Notes: generated by a model not told the origin, from the letters alone. Positions 1 to 12,425 are shown, numbered from the stretch's first letter. The stretch: DNA of 64,000 bases from Phellopilus nigrolimitatus (GCA_021029095.1 JAJOHG010000092.1:1-64000); one strand, 5' to 3'. Made by a program: numbers and translations.

Positions 1-17
1 CTGCCATATCCCTATAA

Positions 18-1469
18 CTCCGACCATCACCTCGTCACTCTGCTTTCTGCCTTTTGCTGTCGTCCAGATGTGGCCCACATTTTTCTCGCACCAACTTTCT
101 TCTCCCAAGCACAGACGGACGCACATTCCGCTCTTTGTCTCCATCTAAATCGCCAAGGAGCTCGAGCATGCACGACCGCGCCGCGAGGTCGGAAAGGTCA
201 AATCGACTGAGCGTAATGTCCATGTATGTACATTTCAAGGCATCCCCATTTCACAGCCCTTTCTCATCCGAGTCTGCGCTACTGTACGCGTGGTATATTA
301 TTCTGACCATCTGCTCTCGAATCTAGAAAATCATCCTCGCAGAGCGTACCGGGCGCACCATGCGACATGTTGATGGGGTTCTTACTTCGATTCCGAATAC
401 CAAAGACGTCAGCAAGATGCCTCCCAAATACAATAGCGGGAGAATGAGATTGCATGGAGAGCCTGTCGATGAGACGGACGGAAATTTGGCCGGGCGTTTG
501 GTACGACCTTCGCTTTCTCGATATTATGTAATAATTTTGATTCAAGCCACAATAACAGTGTGCGGAGAAACTAAACCCCCATCATATATCGGCATTCGAT
601 GAAGACTTGATTAATGATTCATACGTTTTGAGGATGCGACCATCATCTGGCATACCTATGTTGCACGAATTTCTCGGGGAAGGCAAAAACGGAGTCCTCG
701 GTACGTCTTTTTTAATCTTACTTTAATTTATATCTAATATATATTCACAGAGACTGCGCTCTCTGATGCAGACAGGAGTTGCGTTCGTCCTCCTCTTCGC
801 CGCCGTAAGGCAATTCGGGACATACGAGCTATACACAAGAATGAAAAAGTTGCACGCGGCCTTGCTCATCTTGCGCGTCAGAGAGCTATTCTTAAGGAGA
901 AAATTCTCGAGAACAAGAGGAGTTATGGATTTCGCACCTACGAGCACAAAATGGCCGTTCAATACGACGATGAGGACGAGGAGGAGGAGGAGCGCGAGTT
1001 GAGGACATTCGACACCTGTGTGTCGTCCGAAAGGCCTCGGAGTGGGCCGCGCCTTAAGTTTCCTTTATCCCAAATTCCTCCTTCCTACCTGGAGCGTCTT
1101 CCTCCGGACGCGGAAAATTTTCTTCCCTCCATGGTTGCGGAGAGTTCTACGGCTGACAGGGGTCGTCCTTACCTGCACCAGAGCGAGATACGAGAATTTC
1201 AAGTCGAAAAGCCGTGGAGCGCACCTGGACGTTCGCCCCTCTCCATGGAAGTTTTTTGTTCCCAAGACACGTCCTTCTCGGAGTCCTCAGAGTCCTCAGT
1301 CTTCGCCTCGGATGATAACCCCCACCTATCATCTTCATCCGCTTCTACATCCACCTTCTCTGATGCTGACAGCGAGTTGTCGCTGACTGAGACGGATGAT
1401 GATGACGACGAACTCCTCTCTGCAGATTGGGCCAATGATTTCTATTTTGATGTTACAGCGGACAACTAG
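18..1469 (+). CDS. Unknown acidic-tailed protein, 5' end cut by window edge
   Basis: I do not recognise this gene. Four exons join in consistent phase: (open from 18; possible acceptor ending at 67)..212, 327-500, 559-700 and 751-1469, with GT-AG introns of 114, 58 and 50 nt. Splicing extends the reading well beyond the 172-codon open stretch starting at 951. The product has a Ser/Arg-rich start, a Lys/Arg-rich helical stretch (exon 4, about 780-930), an Asp/Glu run right after the Met at 951 and a Ser/Asp-rich acidic C-terminus ending ADN-stop. A possible nuclear or regulatory role is only a guess from composition. No copy of this gene is seen elsewhere in the window, so it is probably flanking host sequence. 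The true start is outside the window. Confidence 0.6.
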
Positions 1470-1764
1470 AGATATCTTTTCGTCTAAGGCTTCCAATACG
1501 ATAGGTTCGCTGTCCGTTCTGAAGCCTAGCTCGGTAATATATTTGTCTTAGAGTTCCGAATCGAAACCTCTGAAAACAATTCTAAAATCTCAACCTATCC
1601 GCGGAATTTTGCTCACTTTTCTTTTCGAGTTTCCCCGCATTCCTTAGTTACAACTCCCCATCATACTTACGACACTCTAACCTACCGTAGTCTGTTGCTG
1701 ACCACGTACTTCTGTTGATAACTACAAAAGCGGACATCTACATCCGTATCCGAACAAATTCCCG

Positions 1765-2330
1765 AACGAATTATCTAGGCAATGTACTACATTGGTCTTC
1801 ATATCGAATAGTCATCGGACACGCTCACGTGATCCCGCCACAGAACACCATTATGATATTCTCTTCGTCTTCATCAATAACAAGAACCATCTCGTTTACT
1901 CATCTGACCCAGTCTCATATACACCTATGAGCATAGAGATTTCATATGTTGTCTCTTTTCTCCCTATATCAATTCTGTGATACGGCTCACATCGAGCCAC
2001 AGTTCGTACAGAGATATAGTTTCAGCTTTCCTCCTTTTAAGAGCGGACCAACTAGGGTCGCGTCGCATTCATGAAGAATGCGACGAGTTGTCAGGGGTAT
2101 ATAAAAATTATCGAGCATTTGACACGGAATCATCAACCAGACATTGTACAGATGCGACTATTGTTAGTTATAAATCTTCGGAGGGTTAGTATGGATACAG
2201 ACAACATAACTGCGGAACAAAAACAGAATCATAATTAAATTCCAGTAAAACGATGAAGTTACACAAATCACGAAAGCAAAAAATCGAGGAAGCAAAGAGG
2301 GGGGGGGGGGGGGAGATGATAAATGGATAA
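1765..2330 (+). repeat. Cassette remnant: C promoter fused to the D-A intergenic region
   Basis: Bases about 1765-2035 match the C upstream region (CTCACGTGAT box near 1825, then the segment just before the C start). Instead of C, the sequence then jumps to the D-A intergenic segment with the hairpin and the A 3' flank. C, G and D of this unit are therefore gone. A 15-base G run lies at 2299-2313. No coding sequence is seen here. Confidence 0.65.
2062..2084. repeat. Hairpin between D and A, remnant copy
   Basis: Perfect 9-bp arms (GTCGCATTC and GAATGCGAC) around a 5-base loop. Equivalent hairpins occur in all other D-A intergenic regions. It lies between convergent genes, so a terminator or recombination role is possible but unproven. 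Confidence 0.6.
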
Positions 2331-2543
2331 GGGAATAGAAAGACACGAGGATATTCGTTATTCAAAAGACGCAGAAAACATAAGTCAGGAAATAAAACAA
2401 GGCTTCAAACCGACGAAACACGCCAATGTCACATACACACCGGACGCGAAGGCGGAGAAAACAGCTGTACAAATCGTGGAAACAAATGGAAAGGAATCCG
2501 GTGATGATGAAGATGACATATACATGACGGGTGCGGGCTTCCC

Positions 2544-3286
2544 CTATTTCTTCTTGCCCTTTCCTCTCTTGCGCTCTTTAGTTGGCACCACAGAGCCTGG
2601 GTAATCTTTTATGCAATGCCGCTGCATCGCGTCAAAGCGACTGTATGTCAAGTCATAGTGTATGCATTTGACCCTTCCGCTCGCCCCACCTTCAAGCCCG
2701 AGCGGACATCTGACTTTGTGCATGTCGCTGACATACTGCAGCCTAACGTGCAGTCCCCGCTGCGCCATTAGTCTTCGATGGCCCCGCTTCACTCGCACGA
2801 GCATTTCCTCGGATTCCCTTACTCGAGCCCTCAATGAAGGCAGGCATGTTATGTGTCTGGGCATCGTTCCCGGACGTTGGGAAGCCTGGGAAGGCAGGGA
2901 AGGTGAAGGAGGTGGGACGGCAGTCCTGATGCGATGAGGTAGGAGGGTATCCTGAAAGCGTCCTCGGATACACCGTATGGGTTCGCTGCAGCCTGACGAA
3001 CTGCCTTCGCCGTCTTTTTTATTTTTCGATGGCCTTGCTTTGCTCGCCCGAGCGGCCTTCGTTTTTTTATCCTGGACGGCCCCGCCTTGCCGCTGATCAA
3101 GCCTTGGATGAACTCGGGAATGCTATGAGAATTGTTTTCGGATGGTGGGAAAGGGAGGGCGAAGGGGGTGAGACGGTGGTCCTGTGCGATGGGTTGGGAG
3201 CCCTTGGTTCGGTCATCCTAAAAGCGTCTTCTGGAGCACCGTACGGACTCGCTGCAGTCAGACGAACGGCTTTCGCTGTAGAAAGT
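2544..3286 (-). pseudogene. Truncated, degenerate copy of gene A (3' end only)
   Basis: The C-terminal zinc finger and basic tail of A are readable on the minus strand from 2544 (ending RGKGKKK-stop). Finger 1 is damaged and the second Cys of finger 2 is replaced (IHYDLTYSR instead of VYCDLTYSR). Upstream, fragments of the repeat region appear in several frames. At about 3286 homology breaks directly into a second copy of the A 3' flank, which leads to the next A copy. This is a local tandem duplication of the 3' part of A, not a working gene. Confidence 0.75.
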
Positions 3287-3483
3287 CGCGAAAATATTCG
3301 GTATTCAAAGATGCAGAAAACATAAATCAGGAAATAAAATAGGGTTCAAAACCGACGAAACACGCCAAGGTCACATACACACCGGACGTGAAGGCGGAGA
3401 AAACAGCTGTACAAATCGTGGAAGCAAATGGAAAGGAATCCGGTGATGGTGAAGATGAGATACGACATGGGTGCGGGCTTCCC

Positions 3484-5061
3484 CTATTTCTTCTTGCCCT
3501 TTCCTCTCTTGCGCTCTTTAGTTGGCACCACAGAGCCTGGGTGATCTTTTATGCAATGCCGTCGCATCGCGTCAAAGCGACTGTATGTCAAGTCGCAATA
3601 TGGGCAATTCGCCCTTGCACTCGCCCCACCGTCAGGCCCGAAGGGACATCCGGCTCTGTGCCTACGAAGCTCATTGATGTTCTTACATGAAGCGCTGCAC
3701 CCGGGGTAATCGCAGTAGAGTCGCGGAGCTTCCGGAGCTGCAGCCTGAGGAGCGGCTTTCGTTGTGTTCTTGGCCTTTGACGGCCTTGCCTTGCTCACGC
3801 GAGTGGTCTTCGTCGTCCTTTCCGTCCTCGACGGTCCCGCCCCGCTCGCGCGATCATTTGTTGGTGCTCCTCCACTCGAGCCCTCAATGAACTCAGGCAA
3901 TACATTCGCCTGGGCATCGTTCCCGGACGCCGGGAAATCCGGGACGGCAGGGAGGACGAAGGGGGTGAGGCAGTGGTCCTGGTGCGATGCGATAGGAACC
4001 CTTGGCTCGGGTAGCCTGAAAGCGTCTTCAGATACACCGTACGGGTTCGCTGCAGTCAGACGAACGGCCTTCGTTGCGTTCTTCGCCTTGCTCTTGCGAG
4101 CGGCCTTCGTCGCCTTTTGCGTTCTCGACGGTCCCGCCTTGCTCGAACGAGGAGCGTTCGCTGCTGGAGCTCCGCTGCTCGAGCCTTGAACGAACTCCGG
4201 CATACCAATGGTCTGTGCGTCCAACCCGGATGCTGCGAAAGTTGGAGCGGTAGGCGCGGAAGGAGCGTATGCCTCGCACTGTCGCGGCGGATACGGAGGG
4301 CCTGGTTCGCACATCTCAAATGCCTCGCTCGAAGAAGCTGGACGAACACTAGTCGCTGTTCTTCTAGTTCGCGTTCGCGTCGTCGCCTGCCTCGCACGTG
4401 TCGCTTCTGCTGTCGGCATGCCGTTGCCTTGATCTGGCCGCGAAGGATTCCCGTCTCCCCACGGAAATGGAGCGAATAATTCGGTCGGAGGAGGCGCATC
4501 ATAGCTAGGATGGCTTGTCGGAGGATTGCATGGTGGACTTTCCGAAGGCGGTGTCGGGTAGGCCCTCTGTGCGGGCAGCATTGCCGGGAGCATGTCGGGG
4601 CCGGGAGACAAGTCGTGTTGACCATCATCACGATGACCATATTGATACGCTTCAATATCTATGGTGCATGCATTAGACAAGTCAACCAAGTGGCTCTACA
4701 AAGGACATACGGTTGGAACCTAGTTCTGAAACCCCACCTGCTTCGACCACCTCATAATTTCCGACCGAGACGGTAGTGGCGGGGTTGAGGGTCGATACAA
4801 AGGGCCGTGTTCTCTTCCGTCTCGTGGAAGGGCGTGTCTGCCGTAATACGATTTTCGTGCGGAGGATTGTCGTTCTGACCGACAGTAGCTCCAGCCTAAC
4901 AAAGCGCATTATCAGCATCCAAGTCAATGTCAAAGAGCATCGTGCAAAAAATGTACAAGAGCTTGAGCGGTGCTCAATGGAATAGAGACAAACGTGCAGT
5001 CGGAGGAGGCCACTGGGACCAGCGGCACATCAGGCTTTCCTGGTAGCTGTGAAGAAGGCAT
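3484..5061 (-). pseudogene. Gene A, unit 1: zinc-finger protein with broken exon 2
   Basis: Three exons correspond to those of intact A copies: 5061-4957, 4895-4711 and 4658-3484. Exons 1 and 3 are open. Exon 3 carries two copies of the internal repeat (around MPEFVQGSSSG and LPEFIEGSSGG), Lys/Ala-rich linkers and the two C-terminal fingers. Exon 2 is 185 nt instead of 238 and its length is wrong modulo 3; read in phase it stops at a TGA shortly before the donor. A poor alternative donor upstream of that TGA could restore the frame, so loss of function is likely but not certain. Confidence 0.65.
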
Positions 5062-5386
5062 GTTTGTGAGAGGAGAAGATGAGGGGAGAAGGATGGTTGT
5101 GAGGGGAAGGTGTGAGTGGACGGATGAAAGCGCGAACGAATGTAGATGTTGATTGAGCCACTCAAGTTTTATGTGTGACGTCCCGTGACTGCAACCAGAA
5201 CGAACCCCCGAGAACCAGGTCTTCGATAAAAACCATCGACATTTCTAGCTCCGAACCCGGCCAGTAAGACGCCCAGGTTACAAAAGATAGGTATCTATAT
5301 GTCGACGAGCTTTCTTATCAAGTTGAGAAGCGTTTAAACAAGCTCAGTCGCCGAGCCACAATTGCTCCTTAGAAGCGCCGCGGAAG

Positions 5387-6318
5387 ATGGTTCAAACAAG
5401 CAACGCTGCAAAACTGCGGGTTCAATCCAAGGAAATTCCCTTTGTATTGCTGGTTGACGGGCCGTTTCAACCAGTCAAGTTGCTTGAGCCGGAAAATAGA
5501 CGACTCCCTGCACGCGAGTTCGGTGAGCATTCTCTTATGCCGTCTAGCCAAATGTTCTGCACTCACTCAATCTGCAGACGCCAGGCGACATCGCAGAGAC
5601 GGTGATTCAAGTCTTTTCGAGTTGAGTTATCAAACATTGGCCATGCGGAAGGCCTCAAGCATCGAACATATTGTGTATGTCTGTCATTCTACTGTTATTC
5701 AGAAGCCTTACTCCATCTACAGGATACATACCGTAGCAATCAGCTCGACGAAGTAGTTCAGAAAGTCTCAAACTACTTACCGACGTCTAGTCTATCGTTG
5801 GTCTATCATCTATGTACGTATCTCCTGGGGTTTCTCTAGTGATACCTAAGCTCATCCTTTGTAGCGTCATCATACTAGATGGTGAGATGGCCGATGAAGG
5901 CGAGGACACTCTAAACGCTGCGGTCAGTTCGCATTCGAGATACTTTCTCTACGATCCTAACGGCGAATGGTCTGTGTAGCAGAGTTGCGAACTCGATTAC
6001 TCTCTCGACGTTGAAGATTCGCACCTTTACTCCGCCAGTCAAAGGTAAGCACTCGAGCCCGTCTTGGCTTCTGCGATGGCCCTTTATCGTAAATTTGCAC
6101 CTTCAGCTTCCTAGACGGTTCAACCTACCATATTCCGTGATTGATGGTCCCGAATTATCCAATAGACCGCAACGGCAGGTCACTAATTTGTGCTTCTAAA
6201 CTACTCTGCATTGATAAGAAATAAGGCCGAGACCAAAGGATATACACACAAACTGATCGTTAGCGCCGTCCAGCACCCTTCTGCAAAGTCCACAATAGCA
6301 TCAGGAGACCATGCTTGA
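5387..6318 (+). CDS. Gene E, unit 1: unknown protein, 5' end rebuilt by deletion
   Basis: I do not recognise the family. Seven exons fit in consistent phase: 5387-5522, 5578-5672, 5723-5817, 5865-5922, 5980-6044, 6115-6178 and 6226-6318, giving about 201 residues. Recognisable segments are FVLLVDGPFQ, SSIEHI, LDYSLDVEDSHLYSASQ and HKLIVSAVQHPS. The terminal TGA is at the same place in all E copies; in unit 3 a 3-nt length change just before it keeps the frame, which supports the frame. Other copies start with two further exons and a longer exon 3. Here a deletion between about 5365 and 5397 removes them and leaves a new in-frame ATG at 5387. Some exon ends (for example GTGTAT at 5673) are weak. 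Whether it is expressed is unknown. Confidence 0.5.
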
Positions 6319-8123
6319 AGTACATTCGGCGAGCCTTGCTTGCTTGATTTCTTCTCGAAGCCTGCTGAACTCGACAATGATGGCAAACGAGCGCAGATTC
6401 AAGATATACCGAGCACAGGATATACGACGAAGCAAGCTAGTTCCAAGATATCTTTTTTAAGGAAAATTTGCAGCTGATTGCGCTGCGGCCAGCTCATCAT
6501 CCGTGTCACGTCCGCGTGTCGTGACGCCGCATAGCCCCGATAATTCCCTCCCGTCGACGACGATCTGAGCACGATGGCGAACTTGTTCACCTGCGCGGGT
6601 CTCCGTGTCTTTTTGGAATCTGGTTCGAGAATCGTGTCCGCTGGAACTTTCACAATGTTAAACTTGGTCACGCTACAAGTACACCGCGTCCACTCTAGTC
6701 CATCCCGAGTCCCTTTTGTCGTGCGGCATGTTTCGATGAAAAGAAATGTGAAAACATTAGCTGGTGTAAGAAAAGATTCGATTGCTCGATCTATGGCGAA
6801 GTTGTTTGCTTCTCTGGTCTAGCTTTCCACACCATCGCCTCGAGCTGAAGCGGTACTCAAGGCATCTTCTAAGGTCCGGATGACCATGGCCATCATTCTC
6901 GACAGATTTTCTGCTACTTCTGCGTACTCTTATGTATGTGCAACCACTCCCGTGCTTTCACGCTCAACGCCGATCAACTTCTTATCGTGAGATTTGCAGC
7001 CAACGTTTTCTCTCGCCTTCTCGTCGGTCCACTAGGGCAAAATCTTAGAACATTGAGCATGGGGAACTACTGTTTTCTTGATGCAGTGTTCGTGTTTCTG
7101 TGAAGCGAGAGATGGTCACGTAATCTCATTCCTTTCGTCTACTCCTCGACCTGCTTGTTTGCCGAGTTTTTTTCGCTACATGGCCAGTTGCGAGTATCAG
7201 TCGAGCTCTTGATACCCAGTTCTGGTTAGACAAGATATGTTACTCTATTTGAATCTGCTTGGCTAGAATTCTCATATCTCACTGATTATGCAGACGTACG
7301 GCATGATTGTGACGGCATCAGCGGGGTACTGCGAGATTGTTTTGCGCAAGAGCAGAACTCGGATTCTACCCTGATTCGTTCATTCGACACCAAAGTCCGT
7401 TCTACTCTTCCGTTTCTACTATTTCCTATTTGTCCCAGCTTCATATGGCTCATCGGAACTTGACGAAGAGGATAAATGCGACGAAGGCCTTTGGTGCCGC
7501 CTTCGCAAGTTCAGCACAAGTGAAGTAATCAAACATTACACGAATATCGACGACCGCGACAGAGGTCCATCAAACCCAGTTCCGCATTCATTAAGCTCTG
7601 CTGCGCTCTACGATAAGAGCCCATATCTGTGGACATCTGTGAATGGCACTCGAACTTTGAATGATTAGCTTTGCTGTGGCGGTGTCGGCTTCCGAAGTGT
7701 ACTTGCTCAGTGAGGAGCTAGCCGATCCGGTATGAGGGCTATTTCAATTGTGATGCGAGCACATAATCATTGCGAGAGCAGCCTTCACGCCCTTCGTCGA
7801 CGAGAGGCGCTCTTATCATCTGCCGCCTATCACGACCGGCCAAGATTTGCAATTGTACGAATGGGTCGAAGCTCGACAGCGGGGCAGTCGAAAACAAAAA
7901 TTCGAAAGAAGAGAAAGGCAGAGGACAAGCGTGTCTACTGATGCTTAATGATGATTCGGTCGGCCATACCGACAACCTGGAACCGGACAGGGCTTGTCCC
8001 AGCCAAGCACTGGTGGCGGCTTTCTCAAATATTCCGCCACATATATCATATGGCGGCATGCGGATACAAGTCTGCGACACCCTGCATCGCTTTCCCCACT
8101 CCCATACTTTCCTTCTCATCTAA
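6319..8123 (+). CDS. Putative multi-exon gene H, unit 1, structure unresolved
   Basis: Between E and C every unit has a block of short open segments that looks like an intron-rich gene I could not resolve. The best-supported part is the last exon, ending at 8121-8123, whose frame (SNIPPHISYGGMRIQVCDTL, ending TFLLI-stop) is kept in most units. Upstream of it a segment reading PFVDE-RSYHLPPI is also shared. Here the middle part around 6580-7100 and 7440-7530 is interrupted relative to units 2 and 3. No known domain is recognised. The block could also be two small genes or a decayed one. Confidence 0.35.
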
Positions 8124-8339
8124 AATCCAAACGACCTACTCGATAATCTCAAATCTACGCCAGTACAGCACTTGTGTCTGATCGCAACGAAGCCATCGCA
8201 CAGCGTGTTCCCCGTTCTGCTTATGATCTTACATGCTACCATTGTCTGCTTATTGTAAGGATAGCATCCATGTGATTCTGTATTAGCAACTATAAATGTC
8301 TTCTTATACAAGCGTTCCTAAGCAAGCTATTTAGGCGAT

Positions 8340-8596
8340 AGTATAATGGTCGTCGAACACACTCACGTGATCCGCCACAATCTTATACGAGTCCGACGCC
8401 ATTGTGACATTCTCCTCACCTTCATCAATGACAAGAACCATCTCGTTTACTCATCTAACCCACTCTCATAAGCATCTGTGACTATAGAGGCTTTATACGT
8501 TGTCTCCTTGCTCCCCATATCAGTTCTACGGTACGGCTCACATCGAGCCACAATCCGCACAGAGATACAGTTTCAATTTTGCTCCTTCAAGACATT
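8340..8596 (+). promoter_or_regulatory. Upstream region of gene C with CACGTG box
   Basis: Upstream of the C start there is ACTCACGTGAT (CACGTG at 8364-8369) and, nearer the gene, a small hairpin GGCTC-ACATC-GAGCC. Both recur before C at about 20267 and, inverted, near 41650 and 62815. CACGTG is a classical bHLH site; its use here is inferred. Confidence 0.4.
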
Positions 8597-9799
8597 ATGG
8601 GAAACACCGCCTCCCTTGCTTCGAGTACGCCAGAGTATCGAGGATGTGTCGAGGTCTTTCCTCGCAAGTCGACACATTCTGTGGCACTCACTAAATTGAC
8701 GGTTCGATCGAGGGTACGTTTGTTTGAAACTTGCTTTCTCCCCTCTCCTACTGTCAAATTTCCGAATTCCCATCGAGAAAACTCTATATACATACTAATA
8801 GCCCCACTTAGCTTCGTACGCAGAACGTGTTCAATGATCCTGAAGATTCCGAGAAAGAGTATGATTCACTGGCACCATGGACAACGGTACTAAGCAACGA
8901 TTATATTGACGAGTCCTTTCTTTATCAATCTTCCGACGGAGAATGGGTACCATTCGAACACAGTACGAAGGTTACGAATATAGTGGCAAGTACTATGCAC
9001 TTCATTCTTGAAAACGATGCAGGTTCTGACTGTAGCCTCTGATTATAGGCGGTGACCCACCGTCCCGTTCATGCTGCTAAGGTACAAAATATCAGCTGTG
9101 CTGAATACAAGACTGCTTTGAGAACGTATTCTGGGCTGTCGCCGAAGCGTGCAGAAGAGATCGGTGCGGGTGAGGAGGGTGAATCTGTGGAGGATGTTTA
9201 CGGTATGCTTTTGAGATGGAAACTTCCGGTGATTCGCATTCTAACACAGATTGTCAAAAGGAGACGACAGCCTTACGACCGCGAATGCTGTTAGCTCCGT
9301 GGAGAATGCGAAGGAGATCCCAGAGCTGGGCTCTCAGCTGCCAGTATCTCCTCCCGAACTATGGGGCCCCGCAGTCTGGGAGGACTGGTACAACTCTATC
9401 GAACGGATTGTTATGGAGACAGAACAAGAAAGAGCACTCCGAATCTTGGAAGATCCGCGCAAAGGACCGATCGGCCTGTCTTTGATCGAGGCCTACAGCT
9501 TGCACTACATCGACAACTTCCTTACGCCGGAAGCAGTGCTCCATATCCGTACGACGGTTTCCCGACACCTAATGGACCGGAACAAGAGAAGGATAAACCA
9601 GAACAAGAGGCGGAGGAATATTGCCATCCCGCCCAGATACAGGCCTTCGCCGCTCTCTGCTTCTTTCTTCCCGGGAAGCTTTGACTTGGAGAACACCGAG
9701 GAAGATGAAGAGGAGCTCGACTCCGACAGGCCGATAACTATGATCTTTTCAAGGCGTGGCGCTCGCCTCGAGATCCCTAAGTTCGATGAGTTTTTGTAG
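8597..9799 (+). CDS. Gene C, unit 1: unknown protein of 327 residues
   Basis: Four exons in consistent phase: 8597-8713, 8812-8985, 9049-9202 and 9261-9799. The start ATG (MGNTAS) follows a pyrimidine-rich leader and is the same in all copies. Intron 2 begins GCAAGT, a GC-AG intron, where the divergent copy at 41037 has GT; a weak GT three bases upstream would also keep phase. The protein has a mixed N-terminal half, a helical central part around residues 175-250 (WYNSIERIVMETEQERALRI and following), a basic cluster at about 255-268 (RNKRRINQNKRRRN), an acidic run at about 293-304 and a conserved C-terminus FSRRGARLEIPKFDEFL. No family is recognised. The basic cluster could be a nuclear signal. 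It has the same transcription direction as E, H and D. Confidence 0.7.
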
Positions 9800-10069
9800 T
9801 CCAAAACTACAACTGCGTGTATCTCGCAGGCGGAACGCATGCTTCTGCCGTTGACACCAATTCTGTACTGCCTGTATGTACTGTTAAATGACTTTCTAAC
9901 ATCTGCATCTATATTCTTTTTCAAGAACTTGATCGTGTTCTCGAAATGCAATCTTATTTTTTTTACAATTGTATCACTTCATATCGCTCTTAGACGACCC
10001 AGCGCCTTTGGTAAGAAAATTTATATCCAAGAAGAACAAAATATGTTTATGTACAGGAGCCTGTGAGCG

Positions 10070-12425
10070 CGACCCGGAGAACTCAAAATTTATTCATATT
10101 TGTACATGTACATTCCTCCCTCATTAGGTTCTTGAGGCACGCGCCACGCGCCACGCAAAGGACCAGACCTCAGGAACTGAACTGGAAAAAAAAGGAAGGA
10201 TGACGTTTGCATGAAGACGGGTCGAGAATTCCTTGAGCGGACGCAGGCAGGACGGTGCTCGGTGGCTCCGAGCTCGGCACCCCGAATCAGGGACAGCCGA
10301 AGTGCGGAGCGCGCGGAAGGATGGTCCTCATTTCAAGCACGGAGAGCCGTGCCTGCACTTCCCTCGACGCTTCTCAGCTTCCCAGCCCACCCGCAGAGCA
10401 AGCTCAGAGCTCAGAAGCTGCCCCGCATGTCCAGTACCGGGCAGACTTCGCGGATACCTGGGGCTACGAGCCCGAGGGGCGAGTGGCTTCGAAGCTGGGA
10501 AACGACCGAAGGCGGAGGCGGATTACGTGGAGAAGCTTCCCCATCCCCCCTGATGCGATTTTAAGTTTATTTTAGGAGCCGCGAACTATGATTCGTGATT
10601 CGTGATCGTGCCTGCGGCAGTCGATCTTTTTCTTTTTCTTTTTCTTTTTGAGAAGGCAGAGCTGTATCTCTCTGTGTTGTTAGAGTTTGGGGCATTTGAA
10701 GATTTGTAATTTGGGATGGGCGGCGTTTTTGAGGCTGGAGTGCTGGGAGTTTTTACGGCGGAGCAGGGAGTTGGCTTTTTGAGATGATCGGGATGAAAAT
10801 GGACATGGATGTGGAAATATGTGGATGTGGATGTAACCATTGTTTTTCCGATTTCGGGAGACAGCAGGGACTCGAGAAGATGTAGGCGGCCCCGCGATGA
10901 AGGCTGCGCCACGTCAGCCGGCCATCAAGCAAATCAGCATAAGAATGAATCGGGAGGGGAAAAACAGGAGCGCAAAGGCACGGATCGGCGAATAGGGCGG
11001 GCTTCGCTGCCAGACGGAGCTGTCCCGCCGAGGGTGATGTAGCTGTTGTGGGCCTCTGGTGATCGAGGTACCAGCTGTGCTTGAAAAAAGGAGGGAGAGC
11101 GCAGGAAAGAGAAAGAAAAAATTAGGACGACAGGCGGTCCCAATCTTCGTACATCATGTATTTGTGTTATTCTCGTCGCTTGATTCCTGTGTTGATCTCT
11201 CGAAGTCATTAGCCAGTTTTTTATATCTTTTTTATCTTCCTTTTTTGACAGATGTATGGATAGATGGATGGACTGCGGAGTGGCTGTTTGTACTGTTTAT
11301 GTCGTGTACCCGATTGGGACGGAGACCCGGGGGGGGGGGGGGGGGGATCTGTTGAAACGAGAGTGTCAAGCGCCGAGAGAAGTGCATGGAGACTACAAAT
11401 TCGTCTAAAACACACGCCCCAGTGCCAGGATGGGACAAGTATATTCCAACGCCGCCGCCGCGTCGCGCCAGACCCGTCAAGAGTTAGGTTTGCAAAATCA
11501 GCCAGCGGAAACGTCGCGATCGTGCGGGATGCTGCTTGCGTAAGCGCCCGTGGTGCGAGCCTCGCGCGTGCGCATTAGAGACGTTGAGGCATAGCAGCAG
11601 TGCGCATTGAACTAGGCTCGAAGGACATACTCAGAACTTAGAAGGTAGATGCGCTTCGCGCCGGCCATGGATGGCTGATCCTGGCTGCTGGCTTCGCGTT
11701 CCAGAGGGAAGCGGTTCGGCCGGATAGGCGAGGTGGAAAATTTGGATGGATCAGGATGTGTGGTGCTGCTGGCTAATAGATAGGTAGGAACGTGCCAGCC
11801 GAACGCGGGCGTTGGCGTTGGCGCGGGGTGGGTCAGCGGCCGTGGACGTCGCGCGCTTTGGGTGGATGCGTTGGCTGGTGGAGAGGTGGGTCGCGACGGG
11901 GTTGGCTTGCACAGCTGGATGTTGGCGGGGACGATGGACGGTGGGCGGTGTTGCACTTTGCTCGGGAGACACAGAGAGAGAGAAAAGAGAGGTGATTAGA
12001 TAGCCCGTTACAGATCCAGAGATCCAGATCCGTGGCTCGATCGTTAATCCCGTTGATACAGAGTATGGGAGATATTTTCGGTTTGATGATCAGAGAAACT
12101 CGTGTTTTGGGGAAGACACCTAGGCTAGAAAAGAGCAACGAAGAAAAGACGATCAAAGTTAAAATTTCGCGTTTTGACGTCCGGCTGATGATGAGGGTTG
12201 GAGGAGTCACGGGAAGCGTTCGCTAGCGACGACGGCGACGATGGCGACGGGTGGCTGGCGTCGTGCACGGACTAAGAATTGGACGGACGATATGCGTTCG
12301 TGGCTCGGCAGAGGAAGCTGATGTGACCTGTGAGATCAGCAGAAGCCCGTCAGCGGCTGTGTATACCATACATGGCTGTGATGGGGCCTTATTTATTTGT
12401 TTGTATTTGGCTTGTTAAAAAAAAT
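10070..12425. repeat. Block G, unit 1: conserved GC-rich non-coding segment
   Basis: This segment recurs between C and D in every unit in long (units 1, 3 and the one at 48.9 kb) or short (units at 21.9 and 59.8 kb) form. Reading frames are not kept between copies, so I do not call genes. It holds a CTTTTT microsatellite near 10623-10650, a G18 run at 11329-11346, a TATGTTTATGTACAGG-like stretch after C and strongly conserved patches near 11990-12190. A promoter, an untranslated region or a non-coding RNA is possible. Confidence 0.55.

Noticed and set aside
5387..8123. Assigning E/H to fungal-type protein kinases or another named family
   Set aside because: Some segments look vaguely like conserved fungal domains, but I see no catalytic motif set and would be guessing.
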